A stretch of DNA of 64,000 bases from Bacillus sp. REN3 (GCF_017912555.1 NZ_JAERSD010000012.1:62001-126000), one strand, 5' to 3'; shown: positions 8,926 to 17,853, counted from the first letter of the stretch. Made by a program: numbers and translations. The notes: generated by a model not told the origin, from the letters alone.

Positions 8926-10617
8926 TTATGACAATGACTTCTCTGCCTTCACGCCGAAGAATCGGTTCGAGATAAACAGGACAAGGGCAATCAGCATGAT
9001 TTGGATCATTCCATAAGCAGCCGCCTGTCCCATGTTGAACATCCGCAGCTGGTTCATGATTTCAATGGAAATCGGGCGGTTCGACAGCGTATACAGCAAA
9101 ACGGATGTCGGAAACTCGCCAACCGATTCGACGAAAGCAAGCAATGTTCCAGACAGGACTCCTGGCATGATGATCGGCAGGATCACTCTCCTGAAAGTGT
9201 AGGACCATTTCGCCCCAAGGCTCCTTGATGCTTCTTCAATCGAATCATCCAGCTGCTCAAGGACAGCATTCGTCGAACGGACAACCAGCGGGATATGCCG
9301 GATGAAATAAGCCAGCGGCAGGATCCAGAACGTGCCGACAAGGATGTTCCCGAATGAGAAAACGTTCGGTTCATTGAAGGCAAAGATCAAGTTCATCCCA
9401 ATGACGGTCGCAGGCAGCGCCCATGGAATCATCACGAGGATGTCGACCAGGCTTTTTCCGACGAATTTCCTTTTGACAAGCACATAGGATGCCAGGACAC
9501 CAAAGACAAGGTTCCCTGCTGTGGCGATAAAGGATAGGATCAAGCTGTTTTTCAATGGCTTGAAAATATTCGGATCTTCAAGCAGCAGCCGGTAGTTCTC
9601 AAAGCTGAAAACGGACGGATATGTCTGCCAGGTCCACGTTCCGTCAGGCACAAGCGACAGTAGCAGGATCGTGAAATGAGGCAGGAGCAGGACGATGACG
9701 CCGATGACGCCGCAAAGGACCAATGCCCATTTCAACACCGGGTTGCTCACTTCGCTGCGGTGCGCCCCGATTCCCTTTGTCGCCATCCGGTAATCCTTAC
9801 GGTTCTGGTACCAGCGCATGAAGAGCAGGAAGGAAATCGAGACAATCGAGAGGATGACCGATTGCGTTGCCGCGACTTCCAAATCGCCATTTATTTTGGA
9901 AAAGTAAATTTGCAGACTCAGGACCCGGAAGCCCCCTGCCAGCAAGAACGGCGCACTGAACGAGGCCATCGAAATCATGAACACGAGCAGCGATGCGGCA
10001 ACTATGGCCGGAGTCAGCAGCGGGAACGTCACCTTCCAGAACACCTGGAAGCGACTTGCACCAAGGTTGTAGGCAGATTCCTCCAGCGACGGATCGATTT
10101 TATTGATCGCTGACGATACCGTCATGTAAAAGTAAACATACATCGTATAGGCATGGACAATCAGGATGCCCGAAATGCCGCCGATTTTGAAAGGAACTTT
10201 TTCAAGGCCGAACAGATCCTTGATCGCGTTCGGCACAAGCCCTGTTTCTCCATAAAGGAACATGAATGCCATGACCCCTACCAGGGAAGGAAGGACAATC
10301 GGCATGATCGCCGCCGTCGAGAAAAAGCTTCTACCCGGAAAATCATAGCGGTTGAAGATGAATGCCAGCGGAATGCCGATTGCTGCACTGGCAAGGACGC
10401 TCAGGACCGAAATATACACAGAATTCCATAGTGCTTCCAGGTTTGTCTTCGATTCCTGCGTGAAAAAATCCTGATAGTTCACAAGCGTAAAGCTGCCATC
10501 CCTGTTTAAGCTCTCCATAATGGTACGAAGCGAAGGATAGAGGACATAAGCAATCAAGACAAGCAGTACAGGAAGCAATAAAATCAATGTAAGGCGGTGT
10601 TCGCGGTTCTTCATCAT
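8926..10617 (-). CDS. ABC transporter permease, two fused membrane domains (FbpB/ThiP type)
   Basis: The 563-residue integral membrane protein has two homologous halves of about six membrane helices each. Each half carries a binding-protein-dependent permease loop: EESAYNLGASRFQVFWKVTFPLLTP in the first and EEASRSLGAKWSYTFRRVILPIIMPG in the second. These loops contact the ATPase. Fused permeases of this form are typical of ferric iron, thiamine, phosphonate and putrescine importers. Its start overlaps the end of the ATPase gene by 4 bp, which implies translational coupling. The ion or solute is not known. The adjacent lyase hints at an organic ligand or chelate. Confidence 0.88.
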   Translation of the reverse strand: MMKNREHRLTLILLLPVLLVLIAYVLYPSLRTIMESLNRDGSFTLVNYQDFFTQESKTNLEALWNSVYISVLSVLASAAIGIPLAFIFNRYDFPGRSFFSTAAIMPIVLPSLVGVMAFMFLYGETGLVPNAIKDLFGLEKVPFKIGGISGILIVHAYTMYVYFYMTVSSAINKIDPSLEESAYNLGASRFQVFWKVTFPLLTPAIVAASLLVFMISMASFSAPFLLAGGFRVLSLQIYFSKINGDLEVAATQSVILSIVSISFLLFMRWYQNRKDYRMATKGIGAHRSEVSNPVLKWALVLCGVIGVIVLLLPHFTILLLSLVPDGTWTWQTYPSVFSFENYRLLLEDPNIFKPLKNSLILSFIATAGNLVFGVLASYVLVKRKFVGKSLVDILVMIPWALPATVIGMNLIFAFNEPNVFSFGNILVGTFWILPLAYFIRHIPLVVRSTNAVLEQLDDSIEEASRSLGAKWSYTFRRVILPIIMPGVLSGTLLAFVESVGEFPTSVLLYTLSNRPISIEIMNQLRMFNMGQAAAYGMIQIMLIALVLFISNRFFGVKAEKSLS

Positions 10618-11720
10618 GACACATCACCGCTTATGACCGGAATCAGCCGGATCTGGTCTTCTGGAAGTTCCACCCAGACTTCTGCGCCTGGCTTCAGGTT
10701 CGCGGATATATGGTTCAGCAGGTTAACCTCCAGCAGCAGCCCATTCACCCTGACATTCGCATTGATGATCGTCCCGAAAAACTGGACCTCCTCGACCTTC
10801 CCTTTGAACACATTCGGCCTGTCGGCATGTTCCGTCAAAATCTTGACCGATTCCGGGCGGATGGAAAGCGCCAGCTCTCGTCCCTGGTGATCGCTGCTGA
10901 AATTAAAAGGTGAGTTATGTACAGTGAAATTGTTCACACCCGCTTCGCCAGTTGTGAACACGCTGATCGTCTCTTCACTGACCTTTCCGATTTTCACAGG
11001 CAAAAGATTGATTTCGCCAATGAAACTGGCAACGAAATCATTGGCAGGCTCATTATAGATTTCCGATGGAGTCCCCACCTGATGGCAGACACCGAAGTTG
11101 AAGACAGCGATCCGGTCACTCATCGACAAGGCTTCGGCCTGGTCATGCGTGACATAAATCGTCGTGATATTGTATTCTTTTTGCAGCCGGAGGATTTCGC
11201 TGCGCATTTCATCACGCAGTTTGGCATCCAGATTGCTCAGCGGCTCATCCAGCAATAAAATTTCCGGTTCGATCACCAGTGCCCTGGCAAGGGCGACACG
11301 CTGCTGTTGTCCTCCACTTAATTGACTCACCTGACGATCTGCGTATTTCTCAAGCCGCACTTTTCGAAGCACTTCCTGGACGCGGGCTTTCAACTCACTG
11401 GAGCCGACTTTCCTTACCTTCAACCCAAAAGCGACATTTTCAAAAACCGTCATGTGAGGAAAAAGGGCATAGTTTTGAAAAACCATGCCCGTATTTCTTT
11501 TTTCTGGAGGTACACGCGTCATATCTTTTTCGCCAAATCGCACCACACCCTTGGTAGGATAGTAGAATCCCGCAATCATCCGGAGGGTCGTTGTCTTGCC
11601 GCAGCCGCTTGGACCGAGGAACGTAAAGAATTCCCCATCCTTGATCTCGAGGTTCAATTGATCTACTGCAATGACCTTCCCGAAGGCTTTTTGGACATTT
11701 TCTATTTTAATCGACGCCAT
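10614..11720 (-). CDS. ABC transporter ATP-binding protein (FbpC/PotA type)
   Basis: The 368-residue ATPase has Walker A GPSGCGKT, Q-loop, signature LSGGQQQRVALARAL, Walker B ILLLDEP and the switch histidine in VTHDQAEAL. A C-terminal TOBE-like domain of about 120 residues follows, as in the spermidine and iron importer ATPases. It would energise the fused permease encoded next. It starts 12 bp after the binding-protein gene. The C-terminal domain may bind a regulatory ligand. Confidence 0.92.
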   Translation of the reverse strand: MASIKIENVQKAFGKVIAVDQLNLEIKDGEFFTFLGPSGCGKTTTLRMIAGFYYPTKGVVRFGEKDMTRVPPEKRNTGMVFQNYALFPHMTVFENVAFGLKVRKVGSSELKARVQEVLRKVRLEKYADRQVSQLSGGQQQRVALARALVIEPEILLLDEPLSNLDAKLRDEMRSEILRLQKEYNITTIYVTHDQAEALSMSDRIAVFNFGVCHQVGTPSEIYNEPANDFVASFIGEINLLPVKIGKVSEETISVFTTGEAGVNNFTVHNSPFNFSSDHQGRELALSIRPESVKILTEHADRPNVFKGKVEEVQFFGTIINANVRVNGLLLEVNLLNHISANLKPGAEVWVELPEDQIRLIPVISGDVS

Positions 11721-11732
11721 ACCTTACACTTC

Positions 11733-12818
11733 CTATTCCTTGATTTCTTTGTCACCGCTCTTTATGTTCTCATCCCAATACTTCATCCACTCATCACTGC
11801 GCTCCTGGAATACTTTCCAGTCAATATCCATTGGCTTGATTTCTGTATCCGTGATCCATTTCGGCAGGTCTTTGACATCGTCCCTAGTAGGGATCCGGTA
11901 GTATTTTTCAGCTAAAAGCTTTGCGGCCTCCGGAGTATTGACGAATTCATAGAAAGCTTCTGCGGCTTTCGGATGCTGGCCATTCTTAACCAATGCGATC
12001 CCTTCAGTGAGGACAGGCGTTCCGCTTTCAGGCACGATGAACTCAAATGGATAATTCTTGTTTTCCTTCAGCATGACCACGTCAGGCATTGCCCAGACAG
12101 ATACGGAACCTTCTCCCTTTGCAACCTTGCTGTACATCATTTCCGGATTCGCGGAGTATTCCTTTGTGTTCGCATCCAGCTTTTCAAGCCACTCATATCC
12201 CTTCGCCGGGTCCTGGGAATCCTGGAAATCGCGGTAAATCATTGCCGAGAAGATGGTTCTCATCGTGCCGGATGCCAGTGGATAGCGGATGATGATTTCA
12301 TCCTTCCATTTAGGATCAAGCAGTTCATCCCAATCCTTTGGCGCTTCTTCCTTTGAAAGCTCCTTGCTGTTGTACATGATGACTTCTGGCGTCTGGCTCG
12401 TTCCTGACCAGTGCCACTCAGGATCGCGGAAGCCTTCCGCCAGCGCGCCGGCATACGATGGTTCGTAAGGCTCCAGCAGCCCTTCATCCTTTGCCTGGTC
12501 GAACATGACAGAAGGCGCTCCCCACCATACATCGGCCTGCGGGTTATTTTTCTCGGAGCGGACACGGTCGAGGACTTCCTGGGATCCCATGTCAAGCCAT
12601 TCAACATCGACTCCATACTTGTCTTCGAATTGTTTCTCGAATTCTGATAAAATATCTTTTCCATGCGGTGAATAAATAACAACCTTATCTTCCAGCTTCT
12701 TTTTGTCTTTGTCTCCAGCTGGCTTGCTTGAGCTTCCCTCTGAACCGCACGCTGACAGAAGCAGTGTCGCGGACAAAGTCAGCGCCGTGATAATCGAAAC
12801 TTTTTTCTTGTTTTTCAT
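11733..12818 (-). CDS. Extracellular solute-binding lipoprotein (iron/polyamine ABC family)
   Basis: The 361-residue precursor has a lipoprotein signal ending in LLLSAC, so the mature protein is anchored in the membrane by its cysteine. The mature part matches the family 1 extracellular binding proteins used by iron(III), 2-aminoethylphosphonate and putrescine importers (VVIYSPHGKDILSEFEKQFEDKYG, then ADVWWGAPSVMFDQAKDEGLL). I see no clear tyrosine set that would prove ferric-ion binding, so the ligand stays open. The gene lies 16 bp after the ROK repressor gene and heads the transport genes. Confidence 0.88.
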   Translation of the reverse strand: MKNKKKVSIITALTLSATLLLSACGSEGSSSKPAGDKDKKKLEDKVVIYSPHGKDILSEFEKQFEDKYGVDVEWLDMGSQEVLDRVRSEKNNPQADVWWGAPSVMFDQAKDEGLLEPYEPSYAGALAEGFRDPEWHWSGTSQTPEVIMYNSKELSKEEAPKDWDELLDPKWKDEIIIRYPLASGTMRTIFSAMIYRDFQDSQDPAKGYEWLEKLDANTKEYSANPEMMYSKVAKGEGSVSVWAMPDVVMLKENKNYPFEFIVPESGTPVLTEGIALVKNGQHPKAAEAFYEFVNTPEAAKLLAEKYYRIPTRDDVKDLPKWITDTEIKPMDIDWKVFQERSDEWMKYWDENIKSGDKEIKE

Positions 12819-12834
12819 AAAAGATTCCCCCTAA

Positions 12835-14046
12835 TCAATTGTATTTGACCAAACTTTCATGTTCCCTCATGAAAAGGGATACTGCGCCCAGGACACCTGC
12901 ATTGTCCCCCAATTGGGAGGTTTTCAACTCTACTGGACTTGGAAGGTATTGATTCACGATTTCACGCAGCCTCGGCAGGATGAATTCGGATGATTTTAAG
13001 ACACCACCTCCTAAAATGACAATCTGCGGATTTAGCAAACTGGCAGCATTGACGATTCCGTATGCCAGGTGCTCAATCGCTTCTTCTATGACATGGATGG
13101 CGATTTTGTCGCCTGCCTTTGCCAGCCTGAAGGCCATCTCCCCGGAAAGTTCCTCTTCCAGCGCCTGTTTGTGCAATGGATGTTCCGGTTCCTTTTGGAT
13201 GCATTCTGTCATCCTGTCAACGATCGACTTCCCGCCAGCTACACTCTCAAGATAGCCGTAGCGGTGGAAAACCGGCTTGAACTCATTTTTCAAATCGTTT
13301 TTATCTGTGACCATATACCCCATCTCGCCAGCGGCGCCTGTTGCCCCACGGTAAAGTTGGTTATTGATGAGGATGCCGCTGCCGATTCCGGTTCCCACGG
13401 CGATAAAAAGAACATTCTGCTTGTCTCTCGCATTGCCAAGCCACTGTTCGCCAAGCGCAGCGACATTGACATCATTGTCGACATGGACCGGGAATGGGAA
13501 AAACCGCCCTGCTTCCCTGATGAACGGATAACGGACCCAATTGAGGCTTGGCGCCTCGATGACGACTCCGTTTGCTGTATCGGTGATTCCAGGAACCCCC
13601 GCGCCCATGCCTAAAATTTTCCCAGGGTCGATCGATTCTTTTTCAACCATCATATCGATTTCCCTCGCCACTTGCTTCAAAAGCCCTGATTCAAGGTATT
13701 GACGGGTACTGAAGCTGCTGCTCGCAATCATGTTGCCGTTCAAGTCACAGATGACTGTCTTCACTTTTGTCCCGCCGATGTCGGTACCAATTATGTATGC
13801 TGCTTTTTCGTTGAAGTAAAGCTGGATCGGACGTCTCCCGCCTTGCGACGTTGACTCGCCGATTCCTTTTTCCACGATCCATTGTTCCTGGAGCAGTTCA
13901 TCGACTATTAACGAAACGGTCGGCTTGCTGATTTTGATCTTTGCTGCTATTTCCGCCCTTGAAACAGGTGCACTTTCCTGGATACACTGAAGGACTCTTT
14001 TTTTATTGAGTGATTTCAGCTGTATCGGTGTTCTACTTCCCTTCAT
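12835..14046 (-). CDS. ROK family transcriptional repressor
   Basis: The 403-residue protein has an N-terminal winged helix (SRAEIAAKIKISKPTVSLIVDELL) and a C-terminal ROK sugar-kinase-like fold. The ATP/phosphate loop is IGTDIGGTKVKTVICD, and FIAVGTGIGSGI also fits. The usual ROK zinc motif CxCGxxGC is absent; the equivalent region reads HRYGYLESVAGGKS. This may mark altered ligand sensing. It is the first gene of its operon. A palindromic sequence between its promoter and start codon, and a matching one before the divergent deacetylase gene, suggest that it represses both. Confidence 0.88.
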   Translation of the reverse strand: MKGSRTPIQLKSLNKKRVLQCIQESAPVSRAEIAAKIKISKPTVSLIVDELLQEQWIVEKGIGESTSQGGRRPIQLYFNEKAAYIIGTDIGGTKVKTVICDLNGNMIASSSFSTRQYLESGLLKQVAREIDMMVEKESIDPGKILGMGAGVPGITDTANGVVIEAPSLNWVRYPFIREAGRFFPFPVHVDNDVNVAALGEQWLGNARDKQNVLFIAVGTGIGSGILINNQLYRGATGAAGEMGYMVTDKNDLKNEFKPVFHRYGYLESVAGGKSIVDRMTECIQKEPEHPLHKQALEEELSGEMAFRLAKAGDKIAIHVIEEAIEHLAYGIVNAASLLNPQIVILGGGVLKSSEFILPRLREIVNQYLPSPVELKTSQLGDNAGVLGAVSLFMREHESLVKYN

Positions 14047-14070
14047 AACATCACGGCCTTAATCTTTTTG

Positions 14071-14096
14071 GTTAGTAAGTTTTACTAATTAACTAA
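14071..14096. promoter_or_regulatory. Candidate ROK operator at its own promoter
   Basis: GTTAGTAA and TTACTAAT form a near-palindrome, and a further TTAACTAA half-site follows. The site lies just downstream of the -10 element at 14098-14103, about 25 bp before the repressor start. The half-site matches the perfect palindrome at 14314-14336. Binding here would block transcription of the repressor-transporter-lyase operon. Confidence 0.6.
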
Positions 14097-14097
14097 A

Positions 14098-14126
14098 AAT
14101 ATATCCTATCTTGTAATCGTTTACAA
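14098..14126 (-). promoter_or_regulatory. Promoter of the ROK-transporter-lyase operon
   Basis: On the minus strand, TTGTAA (14121-14126) and TATATT (14098-14103) are separated by exactly 17 bp, which fits a sigma-A promoter. The start point would lie near 14091, inside the candidate ROK operator. Confidence 0.6.
14112..14125. promoter_or_regulatory. cre site (CcpA carbon catabolite control)
   Basis: TGTAATCGTTTACA matches the cre consensus TGWAANCGNTNWCA closely and sits inside the longer inverted repeat CTTGTAA/TTACAAG. It overlaps the -35 element of the operon promoter, the position expected for CcpA repression. Confidence 0.7.
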
Positions 14127-14313
14127 GAGAATTTTTAGAAAATTTAAAAACAGTCCTTTTCACTTATATTCCGAATGATTTGGATTATTCACATCTGAGA
14201 TTGCTAGCAAGGGATGGGTTTAGGTCTTAATTACTATTTTTAATTTTCTGATAATTATTTGATTTACAATATTATTTGGCTGTGTTTATCTTGTAATGAG
14301 AGGATTCCCTCTA

Positions 14314-14336
14314 GTTAGTTAAGTAGATTAACTAAC
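14314..14336. promoter_or_regulatory. Perfect palindrome before the deacetylase gene, candidate ROK operator
   Basis: GTTAGTTAA and TTAACTAAC are perfect 9-bp inverted arms around a 5-bp spacer (GTAGA). The layout resembles XylR-type ROK operators. It lies 69 bp before the preferred start of the secreted deacetylase. Confidence 0.68.
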
Positions 14337-14404
14337 AATACATACTTTGGAAAGGAGTGTTTTCGTCGTTGTTCCACTTATTTAAAAATGAAAGGGGTTA
14401 CAAA

Positions 14405-16912
14405 ATGCGTAAGATTTTTATCGGATTGCTTTCTTTCCTTCTCGTTGTTTCCCTGCTGCCTGTGAGCGGGACGGCACTTGAGACCAATGAACCAGATGTC
14501 GACCTGTGGAATGCGGTCAAACCTCTTGAAACAACGGTCACCTTCCTGAACACCGGCGCCCATCCAGATGATGAGCGGAGCGATTTCCTTGCCTATCTGT
14601 CAAGGGGTCTCGGCGTCACGACAGCAAGCCTGATTGCCAATCGCGGTGAGGGCGGACAGAATGAAATCGGCAATGAATTAGGGAATGCACTTGGTATCAT
14701 CCGCTCCCGTGAAATGATTGAAGCCTCCAAGATTACTGGAGTCAAAGCCTACCACCTAAGCGAAACCACCTCCGACCCGATCTATGACTTCGGTTTTTCC
14801 AAAAGCCCTGAAGAAACACTGGAAAAATGGGGCGAGGATCTCACATATGAAAGGTTGATCCGGTTCATCCGCACATATCAGCCTGATATCATCATGCCTT
14901 CCTTCCGGAATGACCATAGCCAGCACGGACATCACCGGGCAATGGAAATCCTCAGCGAACGCGCCTTCAAGGATGCTGCGGATCCAGAGATCTACCCGGA
15001 ACAATTGAAGGATGGACTATCCGTCTGGCAGGCTAAAAAGCTCTTCCTTCCTGCTGCTTCGAAGGATACAGCCACAACTTCAATCGAAATCGGCATGTAT
15101 GACCCTATTTACAATATGACTTATCCTCAGCTTGGCGAGGAGTCCCGTTATATGCACAAAAGCCAGGGAATGGGCAAGGATATTCCTGCTGAACCGAGGC
15201 AGGTACACCTCGAATTGCTTTTTGACAAAACAAACTCAAATGGCAGCACGGAGCTTTTCGAAGGCATTCCATATGATTTCGCAGAATGGGCCCAGCTTCT
15301 GCCGAAAAACACGAACGATTTAAAGGTCCATTTAACGAAACTCCAGAAGGATTTAAACGCCATCGTTGATGCCTATCCTGACAGGGATGCCGTTTTTGCC
15401 AAGACACAAAAGGCATTGAAGGCAGTTCGCCTTTTACAGATGAAAACAGAGAAAGCAGCCCTTGATGAATCATTGAAAACGGATTTGCTCCACAAGCTGA
15501 GCTTGAAAGAAGAACAACTGCAGCAAGCGAGCTTCGTCTCCTCAAGCCTTGAGGTAACGGCTGCCGCAGCAGAAAACGCGCTTACAAAAGGCGCCGAAAC
15601 GACTGTTACAGTATCCTTGAAGAATAACGGCAGCCACGAACTGGAGCATGCGAAGGTCGCGCTGACTGCCCCTGATGGATGGACGGTAGCATCCGCTGAC
15701 CAGGCCGGCACGCTCGAGCCAGGCGAATCGGCTGAAGTCACGTACCAGGTGAAGGTACCGGAAGATGCCGAGTTCTACCATCCGTACGATGAACCCGCAT
15801 TAAAGGCTGAAGTGGGTTTTGTCAATGGAGGATCCAAAACGGTAAAAACCCAGGAGCTGGAAGGGACGATCGCTGTCCTGCCTGACGCTGCTGTTACCCT
15901 GTCGCCCGAAGACATCATCGTCAACACCGCAGATGTCCAGAAACAAATTCCGGTAACAGCGAAGGTCAAAAATTATGTAGACGGGAATAGCCAGGCGGCC
16001 GTTTCATTGAAAGTCCCTGCCGGCTGGGAAGTCGAACCGAAGACAGCCACTGTTGACTTCAACAGCCAATTGGAAGAAAAAGAAGTGGCTTTCACACTGA
16101 CACCGCCAGCAGGAATCACGGAAGGAAACTTTGAAATCGCAGCGGAAGCCACAGTCAACGGGAAGTCATTCGATTCAACCATCCAGGAAATCCAATATGG
16201 CCATATTGGCACCTTCTACTACCAGTACCCGGCCACAGTGAAAGGGGTTGCGTTTGAATTACTGAAAAACGACAATCTGAAGGTTGGCTATATCGACAGC
16301 GGCTTTGATAAAGTAGCCGATTATTTAACGAATGCCGGCCTGGACATCACGAAGCTGACCGAATCTGATCTGGCTGAAGGAGACCTGAACCAGTTTGACA
16401 CGATCGTTGTCGGAATCCGTGCGTATCTATCAAGGGCCGACCTGCTGGCAAACAACGCACGTCTCCTGAAATTCGTTGAAGATGGCGGCCATTTGGTCGT
16501 CCAATACCACAAGCCAAATGATGGCTGGAATAAAGATACGACCGCACCTTATCCATTAACGATTGGAAATCCTTCAATTAAATGGAGGGTGACAGACGAA
16601 AACGCAGCGGTTAATGTGCTGAAGCCCGACTCGCCGCTTTTCAACTATCCGAACAAAATTACCGGCAGCGACTGGGATAACTGGGTGCAGGAAAGAGGAC
16701 TGTACTACCCGATGGCGTGGGCACCGCAATACGAAACCTTCGTCAGCATGGCCGATCCGAATGAAGCGCCTTTTGACGGCGGCATCCTGATGGCCAAATA
16801 CGGGAAAGGTACCTACCTGTACACCAACCTAGTATTCTACCGGCAAATCCAAAGCCAAGTACCAGGCGGATATCGCATCTTCACCAACCTGATCAGCTAC
16901 GGATCAGAATGA
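14405..16912 (+). CDS. Secreted PIG-L/LmbE family N-deacetylase with NEW3-like and amidotransferase-like domains
   Basis: The ATG at 14405 is preferred. It has an AAAGGGG sequence at good spacing and opens directly into a signal peptide (MRKIFIGLLSFLLVVSLLP); a GTG at 14357 in the same frame is less likely. The PIG-L domain follows, with the zinc and catalytic motif AHPDDE at about residues 52-57 and NDHSQHGHHRA near 172. These enzymes remove N-acetyl groups from GlcNAc-containing or other amino compounds. Residues about 400-600 look like two beta-sandwich NPCBM-associated (NEW3) modules. The last 220 residues resemble a class I glutamine amidotransferase-like fold without a visible catalytic cysteine. 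The palindrome upstream links it to the ROK operon. The protein would act outside the cell. Confidence 0.85.
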   Translation: MRKIFIGLLSFLLVVSLLPVSGTALETNEPDVDLWNAVKPLETTVTFLNTGAHPDDERSDFLAYLSRGLGVTTASLIANRGEGGQNEIGNELGNALGIIRSREMIEASKITGVKAYHLSETTSDPIYDFGFSKSPEETLEKWGEDLTYERLIRFIRTYQPDIIMPSFRNDHSQHGHHRAMEILSERAFKDAADPEIYPEQLKDGLSVWQAKKLFLPAASKDTATTSIEIGMYDPIYNMTYPQLGEESRYMHKSQGMGKDIPAEPRQVHLELLFDKTNSNGSTELFEGIPYDFAEWAQLLPKNTNDLKVHLTKLQKDLNAIVDAYPDRDAVFAKTQKALKAVRLLQMKTEKAALDESLKTDLLHKLSLKEEQLQQASFVSSSLEVTAAAAENALTKGAETTVTVSLKNNGSHELEHAKVALTAPDGWTVASADQAGTLEPGESAEVTYQVKVPEDAEFYHPYDEPALKAEVGFVNGGSKTVKTQELEGTIAVLPDAAVTLSPEDIIVNTADVQKQIPVTAKVKNYVDGNSQAAVSLKVPAGWEVEPKTATVDFNSQLEEKEVAFTLTPPAGITEGNFEIAAEATVNGKSFDSTIQEIQYGHIGTFYYQYPATVKGVAFELLKNDNLKVGYIDSGFDKVADYLTNAGLDITKLTESDLAEGDLNQFDTIVVGIRAYLSRADLLANNARLLKFVEDGGHLVVQYHKPNDGWNKDTTAPYPLTIGNPSIKWRVTDENAAVNVLKPDSPLFNYPNKITGSDWDNWVQERGLYYPMAWAPQYETFVSMADPNEAPFDGGILMAKYGKGTYLYTNLVFYRQIQSQVPGGYRIFTNLISYGSE

Positions 16913-16978
16913 AGCAGGGGGACGGTTCTCCTGCTTCACAAATTGGCTGAAGCAGGAGAATTTTCCCCTGCTTCTTTT
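16911..16978. repeat. REP-like palindromic repeat acting as terminator
   Basis: Two GAAGCAGG/CCTGCTTC inverted units lie back to back after the deacetylase gene, and the second ends in a T-rich run. The core GGGGACGGTTCTCCTGCTTC matches the inverse of a sequence at 46314-46333 over 20 of 20 bases. Short palindromes of this type occur in many copies between genes in Bacillus. Confidence 0.7.
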
Positions 16979-16979
16979 G

Positions 16980-17528
16980 TTATGATTTGATTTTGTACGG
17001 ATTTTCTCCTTCGTCTTCCCGGATATTGATTCCTTTCCGTGGTTCTTCAATGTAATACGTCAATGGGCCTTTGGAATTCTTGAGCATTTCTTCCCTGAGA
17101 TCCTCCGCTTTTTGGCGTTTGTTATTGAAGGAGGATTCCTTCATGCCGATCACAAAGCTATGGCCATAGCTGAGAAATACCTCTGTTTTCCGGATGCCCC
17201 TTGCCTTTGTCCTTTTCACATGATTCAGCGAGAACCAGACACAAAAATCATGGTTATATGATTTTGTCGGGAACAGCCAGATTCCTAATTGGCAATTGAT
17301 TTTGATCGGACACATATGAGTGGTGCCAAGGATTTTCTTGGAACTCTCCCTCCCCCCGCGGAAATCGGAACCAAGGCCAAGCAAGGTTTCATTGATGATT
17401 TCCAGAGGTTTCTTCTTCACAAGGAATGTCTCTTTCCCCTCGATCACTCGTGTGCAAAGCTTGCCAAATCGATCATATTCGCCTGTTAATAAGACTGTTT
17501 CCTGATTAACGATATAGTCTGTCCTCAA
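16980..17528 (-). CDS. comK: Competence transcription factor ComK
   Basis: The 182-residue protein aligns by eye with B. subtilis ComK (192 residues) along its length. Examples are TRVIEGKETFLVKKKPLEIINETLLGLGSDFRGGRESSKKILG, where the family has KIIE...KPLQIVDRSCRFFGSSYAGRKAGT, and CPIKINCQLGIWLFPT, where it has PPIMVDPSNQIFLFPT. ComK activates DNA-uptake genes by binding pairs of AAAA-N5-TTTT boxes. In this window no DNA-uptake gene is nearby, but a small sigma factor gene lies divergently upstream, with ComK-box-like motifs before it. The C-terminus differs from B. subtilis ComK. Confidence 0.85.
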   Translation of the reverse strand: MRTDYIVNQETVLLTGEYDRFGKLCTRVIEGKETFLVKKKPLEIINETLLGLGSDFRGGRESSKKILGTTHMCPIKINCQLGIWLFPTKSYNHDFCVWFSLNHVKRTKARGIRKTEVFLSYGHSFVIGMKESSFNNKRQKAEDLREEMLKNSKGPLTYYIEEPRKGINIREDEGENPYKIKS

Positions 17529-17566
17529 TATTTACCCCTCCGCCATCTTGTTTTTTACAGAGATAA

Positions 17567-17645
17567 GGGTATACTTACATAGTTGGTATACCCAACACGA
17601 AGCCACGGGATTGTCGGCCATGACGTCTTCCCGTGTCTTTTTTTG
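17567..17645 (+). ncRNA. Two-hairpin element with intrinsic terminator, antisense to the comK leader
   Basis: GGGTATAC (17567) pairs with GTATACCC (17586-17593). CACGGGA (17604) pairs with TCCCGTG (17629-17635), which is followed by a run of seven T. On the plus strand this is a good intrinsic terminator, yet no plus-strand gene ends here. It may end a small RNA transcribed against the comK leader, or form structure in the comK 5' region on the minus strand. I could not assign it to a known riboswitch family. Confidence 0.4.
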
Positions 17646-17722
17646 TTTCTTGATGGAATCCTCCTCCTCACTTGCTAAAATCATGGTTATTTGCCAAAAT
17701 TCAACAAAACCCCTACAGGTAT

Positions 17723-17751
17723 ATTATAGTAATTGCTGTCTTAAATTGTAA
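17723..17751 (-). promoter_or_regulatory. Candidate comK promoter
   Basis: On the minus strand TTACAA (17746-17751) and TATAAT (17723-17728) are 17 bp apart. A transcript from here would carry a leader of about 190 nt that includes the hairpins at 17567-17635. Confidence 0.45.
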
Positions 17752-17804
17752 ATCTTATCTTAGGATAATTATTTACTTGCAAGCCAAATAGTCATTATGG
17801 AATA

Positions 17805-17833
17805 TTGCCATGATTTTATTTTATTAGTATAAT
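17805..17833 (+). promoter_or_regulatory. Strong plus-strand promoter upstream of the sigma factor gene
   Basis: TTGCCA (17805-17810) and TATAAT (17828-17833) are separated by 17 bp. The start point would be near 17840, about 350 bp before the sigma factor start codon. A hairpin with a T run follows within 35 bp, so most transcripts may stop early. Confidence 0.5.
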
Positions 17834-17853
17834 GTAAACTTCACTTTTACCAC

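Noticed and set aside
17567-17645. Cyclic di-GMP (GEMM) riboswitch in the comK leader
   Set aside because: The segment ACGAAGCCACGGG recalls one arm of the motif, but the tetraloop-receptor parts are missing and the orientation does not fit comK.
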